Assembly (NCBI GenBank): GCA_964451365.1
Contig: CAYVIB010000019.1
Coordinates: 1-64,000 of the forward strand
Reading direction: 5' to 3'
Length of the DNA: 64,000 nt
DNA from: CAYVIB01 sp964451365
GTDB taxonomy: Bacteria > Pseudomonadota > Gammaproteobacteria > Pseudomonadales > Cellvibrionaceae
A program made the translations under genes and the position numbers. The notes beneath the pieces are model-generated. The model was not told where the DNA came from. It ran no database searches and saw only the letters and a program-made list of their open reading frames with translations. Below are positions 9,470 to 17,161 of this stretch, one piece after another. Each line of letters starts with the position of its first letter. Within the stretch, counting starts at the first letter, position 1.

Positions 9470-10150
9470 ATGGCCAAGTTAAACAGCTTAAAATCCGCTC
9501 TCGCCGTACTTGTTTTGGCTGGCCCGATGGCAGGTTGTGACACGGATTACGACGCAACCGCGGATCTGCGGACAGAAGAAGAAAGTGAACAGATCGCCAC
9601 CGACCAGAGCGAACCCGGCACGGCGGAAGAGCCTTACTCCTACGACGCGAGAAACCCCGGCTTCGACTATGGCGCTCCGGATGACAACATTCAGGACAAT
9701 GAACAACAGCCGGCCCAACTGGGAGCGGCCAACGCCCGCGCGCAGGAAACGGTCTATTTTCCACCGGACCTGGCAACATTAAACCAGGATGAAGAAAACG
9801 ATTTGAGGCAATTTGCCGAATACATTCGGGAGCAGGATCTTTCCGGCATGCAAATTTCGATTGAATCCTACGCCGCCTCAAGCAGCACGGAAGAATATGA
9901 CAAGCAGCTTTCCGAGCTGCGGGCGGAAGCCGTTCGGGACTTTCTGGAAAGCCAGGGAATCAATGTAGCCAACTGGGATCTGAAAACACTGGGAAGTGGA
10001 AAGTTACCTGAGACCGCAATGCAGGACAAGCCGAAGGATTCCAGCAGCGCCGTAACCGATGGAATGGAACAGGAGACAACGCCTGCTCCCGACAGCAATC
10101 GTGTAGTCGTTAGCGTGGTTCCCTTGTCCGGGCAAGACGCGGTTAGTTAA
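9470..10150 (+). CDS. OmpA-domain lipoprotein
   Basis: A predicted lipoprotein of 226 residues. The start at 9470 is chosen because it has a Shine-Dalgarno (aaggagag) eight bases upstream and gives a proper signal: MAKL...VLAGPMAG-Cys23. An acidic, disordered linker rich in Asp, Glu, Pro and Tyr follows (residues 24-95). An OmpA-like C-terminal domain (about 100-185) has YFPPDLATL...YAASSSTEEYDKQLSELRAEAVRDFL, resembling the peptidoglycan-binding fold. The usual NxxLSxxRAxxV helix is recognisable though altered. Asp at position +2 after the cysteine would favour inner-membrane retention by the E. coli Lol rule. A longer frame begins at 9305 but has no support. A hairpin terminator follows. 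Confidence 0.75.
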   Translation: MAKLNSLKSALAVLVLAGPMAGCDTDYDATADLRTEEESEQIATDQSEPGTAEEPYSYDARNPGFDYGAPDDNIQDNEQQPAQLGAANARAQETVYFPPDLATLNQDEENDLRQFAEYIREQDLSGMQISIESYAASSSTEEYDKQLSELRAEAVRDFLESQGINVANWDLKTLGSGKLPETAMQDKPKDSSSAVTDGMEQETTPAPDSNRVVVSVVPLSGQDAVS

Positions 10151-10189
10151 GGTCGCGGTAGATTCGGCAGCACGAACATAGCAGAAATT

Positions 10190-10220
10190 ACCGGCAAGGA
10201 TTGAACCCATCCTTGCCGGT
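10190..10220. terminator. bidirectional terminator between OmpA-domain lipoprotein and MATE gene
   Basis: A perfect 12-bp stem (accggcaaggat / atccttgccggt) with a 7-base loop lies between the two converging genes. The T-rich stretch on the plus strand starts a few bases after the stem, so it probably serves both directions. Confidence 0.75.
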
Positions 10221-10231
10221 GTCTCCGCCTT

Positions 10232-11659
10232 TTATACTTCTTTCAGTTTCCACTTCCCTTTCTTGAATTGCCAGTAAGCAACGATGGCCAACAGGGATTC
10301 CGCGAACGTTACCGACCATGCAACACCCAAGGTCCCCCAGCCAAACCAATTGGCGGCGACGTAGGCAAAGGGAATCTGAATCAACCAGAAGCAGATAAAG
10401 TTAATCCACGTGGGGGTATTGGTATCACCGGCACCATTAAATGCCTGGGTCATCACCATACCGAGGGCAAAAAATCCATAACCCAATGAAATTATCCGCA
10501 GGCAGCTTACGCCGTATGCCAAAATAGCCGGGTCAGCCGTAAACAGCATAATAATCCGCGACGCAAACACGAACAGGATTACCGCCACCGAAGCCATAAA
10601 TGTGACATTGTACTTCGTCGTTTTCCACACCGCCTGCTCCGCCCGCACGGCATCCTTCGCCCCGAGGCTCTGCCCCACCAGAGTCGCCGCCGCGTTACTC
10701 AAACCCCAGGCGGGCAGAAAAGTGAACATCGCAACGCGTATGGCAATGGTATAACCGGCAATCGCCTCACTGCCGAACTGCGCAACGATCCGCATCAGAA
10801 AAACCCAGCTGGCGGTGGCAATAAAAAACTGCATGATGCCGCCGGCGGAAACCTTCAGCAGGTTCCAGGTCACTTTCGCCGAGAAAATCAGATGGCGAAG
10901 ATGCAGTTTAACCCGGGTATCACCGGCGAACAGGTGGTAGAGCAAATACAACACGCCGGTCCCGCGCCCGATGTTGGTTGCCACCGCCGCGCCGGACACC
11001 CCCATCTCGGGAAACACTCCCCAGCCATAAATAAAGCAGGGGTCGAGCACGATATTAATACCATTGGCAATCCATAAGGCACGCATCGCAATAATCGCGT
11101 TGCCCGCGCCGCGAAATATCGCGGCGATAATAAAGATATAAATAATACTGATACAACCGCCGAGCATTATCGTGGTGTAGGTTTTTCCCTCCCGAATAAC
11201 ATCGTCCCCCGCGCCCATCAACCGCAGGATATCCGGTGCGAACAACAGTCCGATAACCGCCACCGCGGTCGAGATAACAAAACCGGTCAGCAACACCTGG
11301 CCGGAAGTCAGGGCCGCGCCCTCGGCATCCTTTTCACCGATGCGCCTCGCCACCACCGCCGTTACCGCCATGCTGAAGCCGATCGCGACGGCGTAAATCA
11401 AGGTAATAACCGCCTCCGTCAAACCGACAACAGCAACCGCACTGGCTCCCAGGCCGGAAACAAAAAAGATATCGACAACGGCAAAAATGGATTCCATCGC
11501 CATTTCGAGCACCATGGGGATTGCCAGCAATACCACGGCCTGGCGCAGGGAGCCTTTGGTGTAGTCATGCTCGGCACCGCGCATGGCTTCACCCACCAGG
11601 AAGAAAAACTGTCTTACTTTTGTTGAATATTCGTTTGCCCTTACAGATAAACCTTTCAT
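10232..11659 (-). CDS. MATE family multidrug/organic cation efflux transporter
   Basis: An inner-membrane exporter of the MATE (NorM/DinF) superfamily with twelve predicted helices in two similar halves. The pattern TKGSLRQAVVLLAIPMVLEMAMESIF at the N-terminus and the GLSNAAATLVGQSLGAKDA loop between the halves are typical. These pumps use sodium or proton gradients to expel cationic compounds. The start is placed at the internal ATG (MKGLSVRANEY..., 475 residues). The frame extends upstream to 11710 with sequence unlike other family members. The gene is transcribed alone and converges on the OmpA-domain lipoprotein gene. The substrate is not predictable. Confidence 0.85.
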   Translation of the reverse strand: MKGLSVRANEYSTKVRQFFFLVGEAMRGAEHDYTKGSLRQAVVLLAIPMVLEMAMESIFAVVDIFFVSGLGASAVAVVGLTEAVITLIYAVAIGFSMAVTAVVARRIGEKDAEGAALTSGQVLLTGFVISTAVAVIGLLFAPDILRLMGAGDDVIREGKTYTTIMLGGCISIIYIFIIAAIFRGAGNAIIAMRALWIANGINIVLDPCFIYGWGVFPEMGVSGAAVATNIGRGTGVLYLLYHLFAGDTRVKLHLRHLIFSAKVTWNLLKVSAGGIMQFFIATASWVFLMRIVAQFGSEAIAGYTIAIRVAMFTFLPAWGLSNAAATLVGQSLGAKDAVRAEQAVWKTTKYNVTFMASVAVILFVFASRIIMLFTADPAILAYGVSCLRIISLGYGFFALGMVMTQAFNGAGDTNTPTWINFICFWLIQIPFAYVAANWFGWGTLGVAWSVTFAESLLAIVAYWQFKKGKWKLKEV

Positions 11660-11710
11660 CTCAAAATTTCCATGTTCATCGCCGAAGCGATGGAAAATTG
11701 CCTTAAGCAC

Positions 11711-12188
11711 TCAATCCACTTAACAAATACATGTTCGCGAGCCGATCGTCGGCTTACGCGAAATTCGGACGAAAGCGGAATTGACGCCGCGAAATAAATT
11801 GCGCGCCGGGCGGCAACAGAAAAACGGGTACTACGGGAAAGTCAGCAGGAGGCTTTTGACGAGTTAAATCCGCCGGCAACCACACCCATAACAGCGTTCT
11901 GTTCAACCGCACCCAAAAAGGCGCAGTCAACTGCTATTCTTTTTCGATTGGCATCGAAATAACTCGGTGTGTTGCTCATGGGACCATCAACTCTTGAGGA
12001 ATTGGCCTGCCAGAATACTCCTATCTTCTTATAAGTCAACAGGCCCCACGGTGGTCATTTTGTAATTAAATGTTTCGGCTTAACCGCCCAATTCGTTCGA
12101 ACCGGGCAGCGCAAGGAGTTAGGTAAAACCCGTTTAAGCGTGACCGGTACCGGCCGGCAAACCGTGTTACACACCGGGGAACACTCTC
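11711..12188. other. intergenic region at the edge of the accessory block
   Basis: Roughly 480 bases with no supported gene. A 65-codon open frame on the minus strand (11842-12039) matches nothing recognised and has no convincing Shine-Dalgarno. The region marks the change from core genes (MATE side) to the accessory block that begins with the regulator pseudogene. Confidence 0.5.
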
Positions 12189-12191
12189 GTG

Positions 12192-12511
12192 CAAAGCTCT
12201 CTGATGGCCTGGAGTCGCCAGATGTACGATGGAGGGACCTTAATCTACTCCGTCTGTTCCGATTCCGTCATGCTTGCTGAATCCGGCCTGCTCGATGGCT
12301 GCGATGCTACCTTGCACTTGGGGTTTTCACAAAGAAACGTGTTGCCGCAGAGGACATTGGCGAGCGGGTGGGTTATAAGGAGCCCGCATCTTTCCGGCGC
12401 CTGTTCAAGCGTAGCACGGGCATGGCCACGGGGCAGCATCGGGACTTGTTTCAGCCGTTGCGGCAAAGCGACGGTGGCGGATTGAAGCCAATTGGATATA
12501 GGAAAATATAA
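12192..12511 (+). pseudogene. collapsed GlxA/AraC-family transcriptional regulator
   Basis: Two pieces of a GlxA-type regulator (DJ-1/PfpI domain plus AraC helix-turn-helix) are fused by a large deletion. The first piece (about 12192-12320) reads GGTLIYSVCSDSVMLAESGLLDG, matching the CSG...LAEAGLLDG nucleophile-elbow region of the PfpI domain. After a frame change, 12334-12511 reads IGERVGYKEPASFRRLFKRS, the second helix-turn-helix of AraC proteins, and ends at a TAA. The N-terminal third, the centre and the first helix-turn-helix are gone, so no working regulator can be made. Confidence 0.8.
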
Positions 12512-12593
12512 TTTACCTAGAAGCTGCGAATTATTTATTCATCTTTAAAAAACGCGATTTATAAATCCATCCTCTCTTACTCGTTTTATAGCG

Positions 12594-12698
12594 TTAACCG
12601 TAGTTAAACTCCTTTGTGATTTTTGCAGGCATTTCATATTCAACAGTTGCACTATAACCACGATGAATCGCCTTAAAATCATCTCGGAAAATCTGGCC
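12594..12698 (-). pseudogene. remnant of a third cassette lipoprotein (orphan immunity-like fragment)
   Basis: On the minus strand this stretch encodes a peptide that aligns with residues about 33-70 of the adjacent lipoprotein. GQIFRDDFKAIH and VEYEMPAKITKEFNYG correspond to GPDFSDTVLKIAH and VEYEMPGNMTKDFNYD. It ends at a stop just after FNYG, and a stop lies a few codons upstream, so it has neither signal peptide nor C-terminal half. It sits directly behind the intact cassette gene on the same strand. The match is by eye, but the VEYEMP...TK.FNY core is specific to this family in the window. Confidence 0.75.
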
Positions 12699-12729
12699 AC
12701 AGCAAGAGAAAGAATTCAATCCTACAACA

Positions 12730-13500
12730 CTATTTCGAAATAAAAACACGCGACATTATTTTGCCAATATCATTCTGAACAACAATATTCATTTTTTTTC
12801 TTTCTTCGTCCGATCTCGCTTTAACTTTATAGTAAAACGTGCAAATTAAATAATACTCATTGTTCAATACATATAAAAAGTGCTCAAACGTATAGCCTGG
12901 ATGCTCATTCTTTAGCTTCCAGCGCAAGTAGCCACCCTTATTTATAATCTCGTCAGAAAATATTTTTGGCGCTTCTATGAGGAGAGAAGAATAGTTCTCA
13001 ACATCCACTCCATCAGACGCACTAACCTCCCTTACTTCTGTATTAACCCCATTTGGACCGTTTAAAAATGCATCATATGCATTGTGAATGAAAGTTTGAA
13101 TTTCTCCTTCGTAACGCCCAACAGAAACTCGAAAATTAATTCTTCCCAGCTCACCATTCACCCCCTGCGATTTATCTGCGACGTAATCCCAGGATGCCCC
13201 ATCAATATAATATGCAGTCTGCCATCGCTCCTTCTCATACTTCGACTTATCAAGAACATTAATCTTTTGCGTTTTCTCAGATTCTCTTTTATATCGTTGG
13301 TCATAATTAAAATCCTTGGTCATATTTCCCGGCATTTCATATTCCACAGACTCGCCCGTACTTAGATGTGCGATTTTAAGAACGGTATCCGAGAAGTCTG
13401 GACCTTTGATTGGCATTTGTTTACATCCGAACAACAGGGTGAATAAAGACATAGCAATAATTAGCCTTAAATCTATTTTTCGCTTTGTACATTTAACCAT
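12730..13500 (-). CDS. cassette lipoprotein, copy 1 (putative immunity/partner of the hydrolase)
   Basis: A 256-residue predicted lipoprotein of unrecognised family. A basic N-terminus and hydrophobic stretch end in the lipobox LLFG-Cys26, followed by KQ, which favours outer-membrane sorting by the E. coli Lol rule. The rest is hydrophilic, with VEYEMPGNMTKDFNYD near residue 53 and a C-terminal aromatic stretch (FEHFLYVLNNEYYLICTFYYKV). Its ATG overlaps the end of the upstream hydrolase gene by eight bases, so the two are coupled. A full paralogue exists at 35643-36419 and a fragment at 12594-12698. A periplasm-facing lipoprotein behind a lipase-like gene is the usual layout for type VI lipase effector/immunity pairs. 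That role is inferred. The gene is visibly AT-richer than its core neighbours. Confidence 0.8.
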   Translation of the reverse strand: MVKCTKRKIDLRLIIAMSLFTLLFGCKQMPIKGPDFSDTVLKIAHLSTGESVEYEMPGNMTKDFNYDQRYKRESEKTQKINVLDKSKYEKERWQTAYYIDGASWDYVADKSQGVNGELGRINFRVSVGRYEGEIQTFIHNAYDAFLNGPNGVNTEVREVSASDGVDVENYSSLLIEAPKIFSDEIINKGGYLRWKLKNEHPGYTFEHFLYVLNNEYYLICTFYYKVKARSDEERKKMNIVVQNDIGKIMSRVFISK

Positions 13501-14671
13501 TCATGGTATCCATGTAATTTTTAACACGCTCTGCCGAACTGATATCACCGGCTAGTGTTAAAAATCGATGATAGGCCTCCAGGCTAATAAAGGGCAAGGT
13601 GTGCGGACTCTCAGCCGAACTAGACGTATCCGTTCCTTTAACCTTCTTCCAAAAAGAAAGACTACGTTTAGCCGCAGACAAATTTAAATGATTCCCGCCG
13701 GCCAAGTTGGGAACAATATCAAAAGGGTTGTCCTTATCCGGAGCAGCCTTCCTTATTCCAACCTTGGAGAGCAATTTGTCTGTTATTTTTTTATTGTTAC
13801 CACCGGCATGAAAAGCTACGGTATTCTTGTCAAGCATCTGACCCGGATTTTTACGAATGTGATAAGCAACCGCTTGTTTAAATATAATCCCTCCTTGACT
13901 ATGCACTACCCATTTAACTGGTTTGCCTTTGCGCTGAACATCCGCAAGAATGGCGGAAAGCTGTTTGGCATTTTCCGTACTCAATCCCAGATTATCACGA
14001 ACCGATTCATAAAAATCAGACCATTCTGTTTCGCTTGGATTATGAAACAGCGTGTAATTGTTAAATTTATCATTTCGATAAGCATGTTGCGCATGAACAC
14101 CCATGAGCCAGGCAGCTTTTTCCAAATCATTTAACATTCCATTTACGGCTGCATGCTCGGTTTTCACCTCAGTCACCGCACTCATCGCCGTAACCCTCCA
14201 GTCGAGAGGCAGAGCTTCTATTTCCTTCAGAGTAGATTTTTCGGTAAAACTTCCCTTTCCAACCTGCGCGACGTTGTAAAGACAGGCTTTCTCATCCTTT
14301 TGATCCTCCTTCGGCCCAAGAATCAATCGGTTTAGAGAAACGTTGGAAACAACTACGACATCCGAAGTAAGCTGATATTGGATCAAATAATTAAAGCAAG
14401 TTGCTTGAGCAAACTTCGCCTTAAAATGGGCCGGTCGCTGCTTCTGGACCAACCCATCCTGCGGTGACGGCACGGACGCAAGCCGCTCAATCTCACGGCA
14501 AACCTGCGCCTGATCGTACCCATTCAAATTCTCGATATAATCCAGGGCCTGAGATTCGATGTACAGTTTCCTGCCGGAGTTGTTTCGAAACCACGATTTG
14601 CCCTTGGGGTTTTGGTAGCGGACAGCAGAGCCCAGTTTGTCTTCTGGCTGGATATTCTGTTGGATTCCCAT
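13493..14671 (-). CDS. cassette serine hydrolase, copy 1 (toxin-type lipase-like protein)
   Basis: A 392-residue protein with an alpha/beta-hydrolase C-terminal half. The nucleophile elbow is WVVHSQGG (Ser258). NPFDIVPNLAGG, about 60 residues later, offers a catalytic aspartate, and His357 in SPHTLP is a likely third residue. The LFHNPSETEWSDFYES segment before the elbow resembles lipase-type polymorphic toxins. Residues about 30-115 (LYIESQALDYIENLN...IERLAS) have a length and hydrophobic pattern reminiscent of RelE/ParE-type folds. No signal peptide is present, which suits export by a type VI or similar machine. The Shine-Dalgarno (ggaaggga) is strong. The paralogue at 36406-37587 conserves Ser and His at the same spacing (99 residues). 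The enzymatic substrate is unknown. Confidence 0.8.
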   Translation of the reverse strand: MGIQQNIQPEDKLGSAVRYQNPKGKSWFRNNSGRKLYIESQALDYIENLNGYDQAQVCREIERLASVPSPQDGLVQKQRPAHFKAKFAQATCFNYLIQYQLTSDVVVVSNVSLNRLILGPKEDQKDEKACLYNVAQVGKGSFTEKSTLKEIEALPLDWRVTAMSAVTEVKTEHAAVNGMLNDLEKAAWLMGVHAQHAYRNDKFNNYTLFHNPSETEWSDFYESVRDNLGLSTENAKQLSAILADVQRKGKPVKWVVHSQGGIIFKQAVAYHIRKNPGQMLDKNTVAFHAGGNNKKITDKLLSKVGIRKAAPDKDNPFDIVPNLAGGNHLNLSAAKRSLSFWKKVKGTDTSSSAESPHTLPFISLEAYHRFLTLAGDISSAERVKNYMDTMNG

Positions 14672-14757
14672 ACATTCCCTTCCTGTTTTTATTGGTTCTT
14701 AGCAGCCGGCATTAGACCATTTTTTCACCAGGCCGGGTGAGATCTTACTCACAGAAT
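14672..14757 (-). promoter_or_regulatory. conserved leader/promoter region of the hydrolase cassette, copy 1
   Basis: The ~85 bases before the hydrolase start are shared with copy 2 (37588-37675). They include 26 identical bases over the start and Shine-Dalgarno, a conserved ttagaccattttt block, and an inverted repeat gtgag-atctta-ctcac (14737-14752). Non-coding conservation at this distance implies a shared promoter or control site, or a recent duplication. A palindromic repeat of family A abuts both copies upstream. Confidence 0.65.
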
Positions 14758-14765
14758 CCTGTCTG

Positions 14766-14816
14766 GTAGGGGTAACCCTTGCGGTTACCCGGGGCAGCCG
14801 CAAGGGCTGCCCCTAC
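14766..14816. repeat. palindromic repeat, family A, copy 1
   Basis: A GTAGGGG...GCCCCTAC element containing two consecutive hairpins (ggtaacccttgcggttacc and gggcagccgcaagggctgccc). Related elements lie at 37696-37766, 46552-46601 and 48766-48819. All share the outer arms while the inner hairpins differ. Confidence 0.75.
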
Positions 14817-15054
14817 GAGTAAATTGGCAATTATGAGGGCAATTGTGACATGAGCCTTCACCAGCAATCCCGACTGCAAACAATCAACCCAGAGCCAGCT
14901 CGCATTCCCGTCCGGTCCCGATTACAGGGAGGACAATCTTTCGGTTGTAATATGCCGCCAATAGCCGATAATCACGCGCTGGCCCATCCGGCCGACCTAC
15001 AATGGTTATACATGATAAAGAAATAGCGCTTCTCAATTACCGGCTCTACCCAAC
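14817..15054. other. intergenic region upstream of the Wadjet operon
   Basis: Between the palindromic repeat and jetA, and together with the cassette leader a gene-free stretch of 383 bases. It should contain the jet promoter, but no operator or clear Shine-Dalgarno can be pointed out. An in-frame stop at about 15016 limits how far jetA could extend upstream. Confidence 0.5.
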
Positions 15055-16497
15055 GTGTTATTCAACGAAAACAGGCTACAGTTTTTTCGCCCGCTCAACG
15101 GCAAATATCGGGGGCAGGTGCTTAACTGCCTGGCCGTGTTCTACGAACATTTATACGGCTCCTTCGAGGAGCGGCGGTTAAGTTACACCCGAGACCGTCT
15201 TATCGAGGTATTCGAAGAGGCCATTGCCCGCAGCCCCGTGTTTGACGAGGACGAAGGCGACGAATATACGACCACGCGCAAAACCCAGCGGGAACAGGCC
15301 AACTGGATTTTGAACCTGCTGGTGGAACACGGCTGGATCGAGCGCAATATCGACGAAGCCACCCTGCAGGCCACCTACGCCTTTACCCGCTACGGTCGGC
15401 TGTTTACCCAGCCGATGGTGGACAGCGCCGGCGGCCGTTATCGCACCCGTCACCGCAATACCCGCAACACGCGCAACGCGCTGAAGTCCTTCCTGGAAAA
15501 AGGCGAGGTGTACGACCTGCTTGACGCGTTCGAATATTCCGAGCGCATCGTGGCGGACTTTTCCGACGTGATCGCCGAACTGGACGAGCGGCGCCGGCAA
15601 CTGGTGAAAGAAGTGGAGTCCCAGCAGATTGTGCAGCGGGCTTCCGACGAATTTTTCGACTTTATGGAAAAACGTTTCATGCCGGACCTGGCCATTCGGC
15701 TGTCAGCGGATTCGGTGGAAAAATACCGCAACGAAATCGCCGAGCTGATCGAGCGTATCAAACGCAAGCGCAAGGAATTCAAGGCCGAAGCCGAACGCGA
15801 GCTGCGCCGGGCGGCGCCGGAATTGATCCGGGACAAATCGCAATCGGTGTTGATGTTTATCCTCAACGGCATCGAAGCGCGGCTGCACGATGCCTCTGCA
15901 GTCATGTTGCCGGCACTGCGCCACGCCCTGCACAGTTTTACCCGCCGGGCGGACATTATTATTCGCCAGTTGAGCTACAGCGGCACCGGGCGGCACAACC
16001 AGATACAACATTTTCTGGATCGATACCGCCAGGCATCCGAAACACAACAACATCAGGTGCTCGAGCGGCTGGGCGAGACGATGGCGTCCCTGTCCGTGGA
16101 AGTGCCGGACCCGGACTCCATCCGCCTGATCGGCAAGCGGCGCGTGCGCGCCGTCAACAGCAGCGTCGAGGAAGGCGCGCACGCGGATTTCGAATCGCGC
16201 AAGCGCATATTTATCCAGGCGGCGTTGGACCTCGCGTTTACTTTTACCAGCCAGACGCAACGCGATTACGTGGTAAGAGCACTGGGCGACGGCCACCGCA
16301 TTCACAGCCAGAACCTGCCGGTGCGCGACGCGCGCGAACTATTAATGAGCGCGCACATTATCGAAACCGCTTCCGTCCCCTCAAGCGAATTCCAGTTGAA
16401 AATCACCCCCACAGGCCATCGGGTAAAAACCGATTACTTCAATGCCTCCGACGAATTCACAATCGAATTGATTTCAGGACCGCGCCATGCTGACTGA
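15055..16497 (+). CDS. jetA: Wadjet defence protein JetA (MksF/kleisin-like subunit)
   Basis: First gene of a four-gene Wadjet system, an SMC-like complex that recognises and cleaves closed circular DNA such as plasmids. The N-terminus (FNENRLQFFRPLNGKYRGQV) matches JetA-family proteins. Winged-helix-like sequence in residues 1-130 is followed by a long charged helical region (about 165-265) and a C-terminal winged-helix-like part ending HRVKTDYF. The length is 480 residues. The start is a GTG at 15055 with a weak Shine-Dalgarno, and an upstream stop leaves no ATG alternative. The gene overlaps jetB by 11 bases. The JetA, JetB, JetC, JetD order supports the call more firmly than any single motif here. 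Confidence 0.85.
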   Translation: MLFNENRLQFFRPLNGKYRGQVLNCLAVFYEHLYGSFEERRLSYTRDRLIEVFEEAIARSPVFDEDEGDEYTTTRKTQREQANWILNLLVEHGWIERNIDEATLQATYAFTRYGRLFTQPMVDSAGGRYRTRHRNTRNTRNALKSFLEKGEVYDLLDAFEYSERIVADFSDVIAELDERRRQLVKEVESQQIVQRASDEFFDFMEKRFMPDLAIRLSADSVEKYRNEIAELIERIKRKRKEFKAEAERELRRAAPELIRDKSQSVLMFILNGIEARLHDASAVMLPALRHALHSFTRRADIIIRQLSYSGTGRHNQIQHFLDRYRQASETQQHQVLERLGETMASLSVEVPDPDSIRLIGKRRVRAVNSSVEEGAHADFESRKRIFIQAALDLAFTFTSQTQRDYVVRALGDGHRIHSQNLPVRDARELLMSAHIIETASVPSSEFQLKITPTGHRVKTDYFNASDEFTIELISGPRHAD

Positions 16498-17161
16498 CTA
16501 CCTTGAAGACCGCCTGCAAAAAAGCGGCGTGACGCTCGACGAATATCGCGAACTCTGCCTGCGCCTGCTGAACTACAGCGTACTGTGTCGCGACGAAAGC
16601 CAGGTGGAACAACAACTTTATGACCGCTACGTCCGCACGGCGGAGCTGGTGGACGAATACCTGGAAGTGGTCGGCATTCGCGTTTTCCACGACCGCCGCT
16701 TTGCCTACGTACGACTCTACCCACCCGGCGCCAGTTTGCCGGGCGTGGAGGATGCACACGAACAATCCTTTAGCGGCGGATTGCGCACCCGCCTGCGCCA
16801 GGATGAAGTTATATTACTGCTCGCATTGCGCCAGCTTTACGACAAAGCCCTGCGCGAAGGCCAGGTGGACGAGGAAGGTTATGTCACCGAATCCATGGAA
16901 GCCATCGGTATCGCCATGCGCAACAACCTCGGCCGTTCACTGCCGGAAAAAATCACCGACCGCAAACGCGCTTTCGAACGGTTGAAAAAACTCCGCATCG
17001 TCCGCTACAGCCAGGAACACAATTTCGAAAGCAACGAAGCGGGCCTGAAAATTCACCCGATGATCGTCGACTTTGTCAGCGCCGAAGCGCTCGATGCGCT
17101 GGATGAGGCGTTGCCACAAATTGAAAACGAAGACGACGAAGAGGCTAGCCATGTTTCTTAA
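16487..17161 (+). CDS. jetB: Wadjet defence protein JetB (MksE-like, DUF4194 type)
   Basis: Small accessory subunit of the SMC-like Wadjet complex (224 residues), with tandem winged helices expected. LCLRLLNYSVLCRDE at residues 20-34, the FAYVRLYPPG strand and LRQDEVILLLALRQLYDKAL (about residue 105) match the DUF4194/MksE pattern. In the family, JetB dimers bridge JetA kleisins. The gene overlaps jetA by 11 bases at its start and jetC by 11 bases at its end, so all three should be translated in fixed ratio. The acidic C-terminus (ENEDDEEASHVS) is unremarkable. Confidence 0.88.
   Translation: MLTDYLEDRLQKSGVTLDEYRELCLRLLNYSVLCRDESQVEQQLYDRYVRTAELVDEYLEVVGIRVFHDRRFAYVRLYPPGASLPGVEDAHEQSFSGGLRTRLRQDEVILLLALRQLYDKALREGQVDEEGYVTESMEAIGIAMRNNLGRSLPEKITDRKRAFERLKKLRIVRYSQEHNFESNEAGLKIHPMIVDFVSAEALDALDEALPQIENEDDEEASHVS

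Noticed and set aside
11842..12039. 65-codon minus-strand open frame
   Set aside because: No family resemblance, no ribosome binding site, and it lies in a decayed intergenic region.
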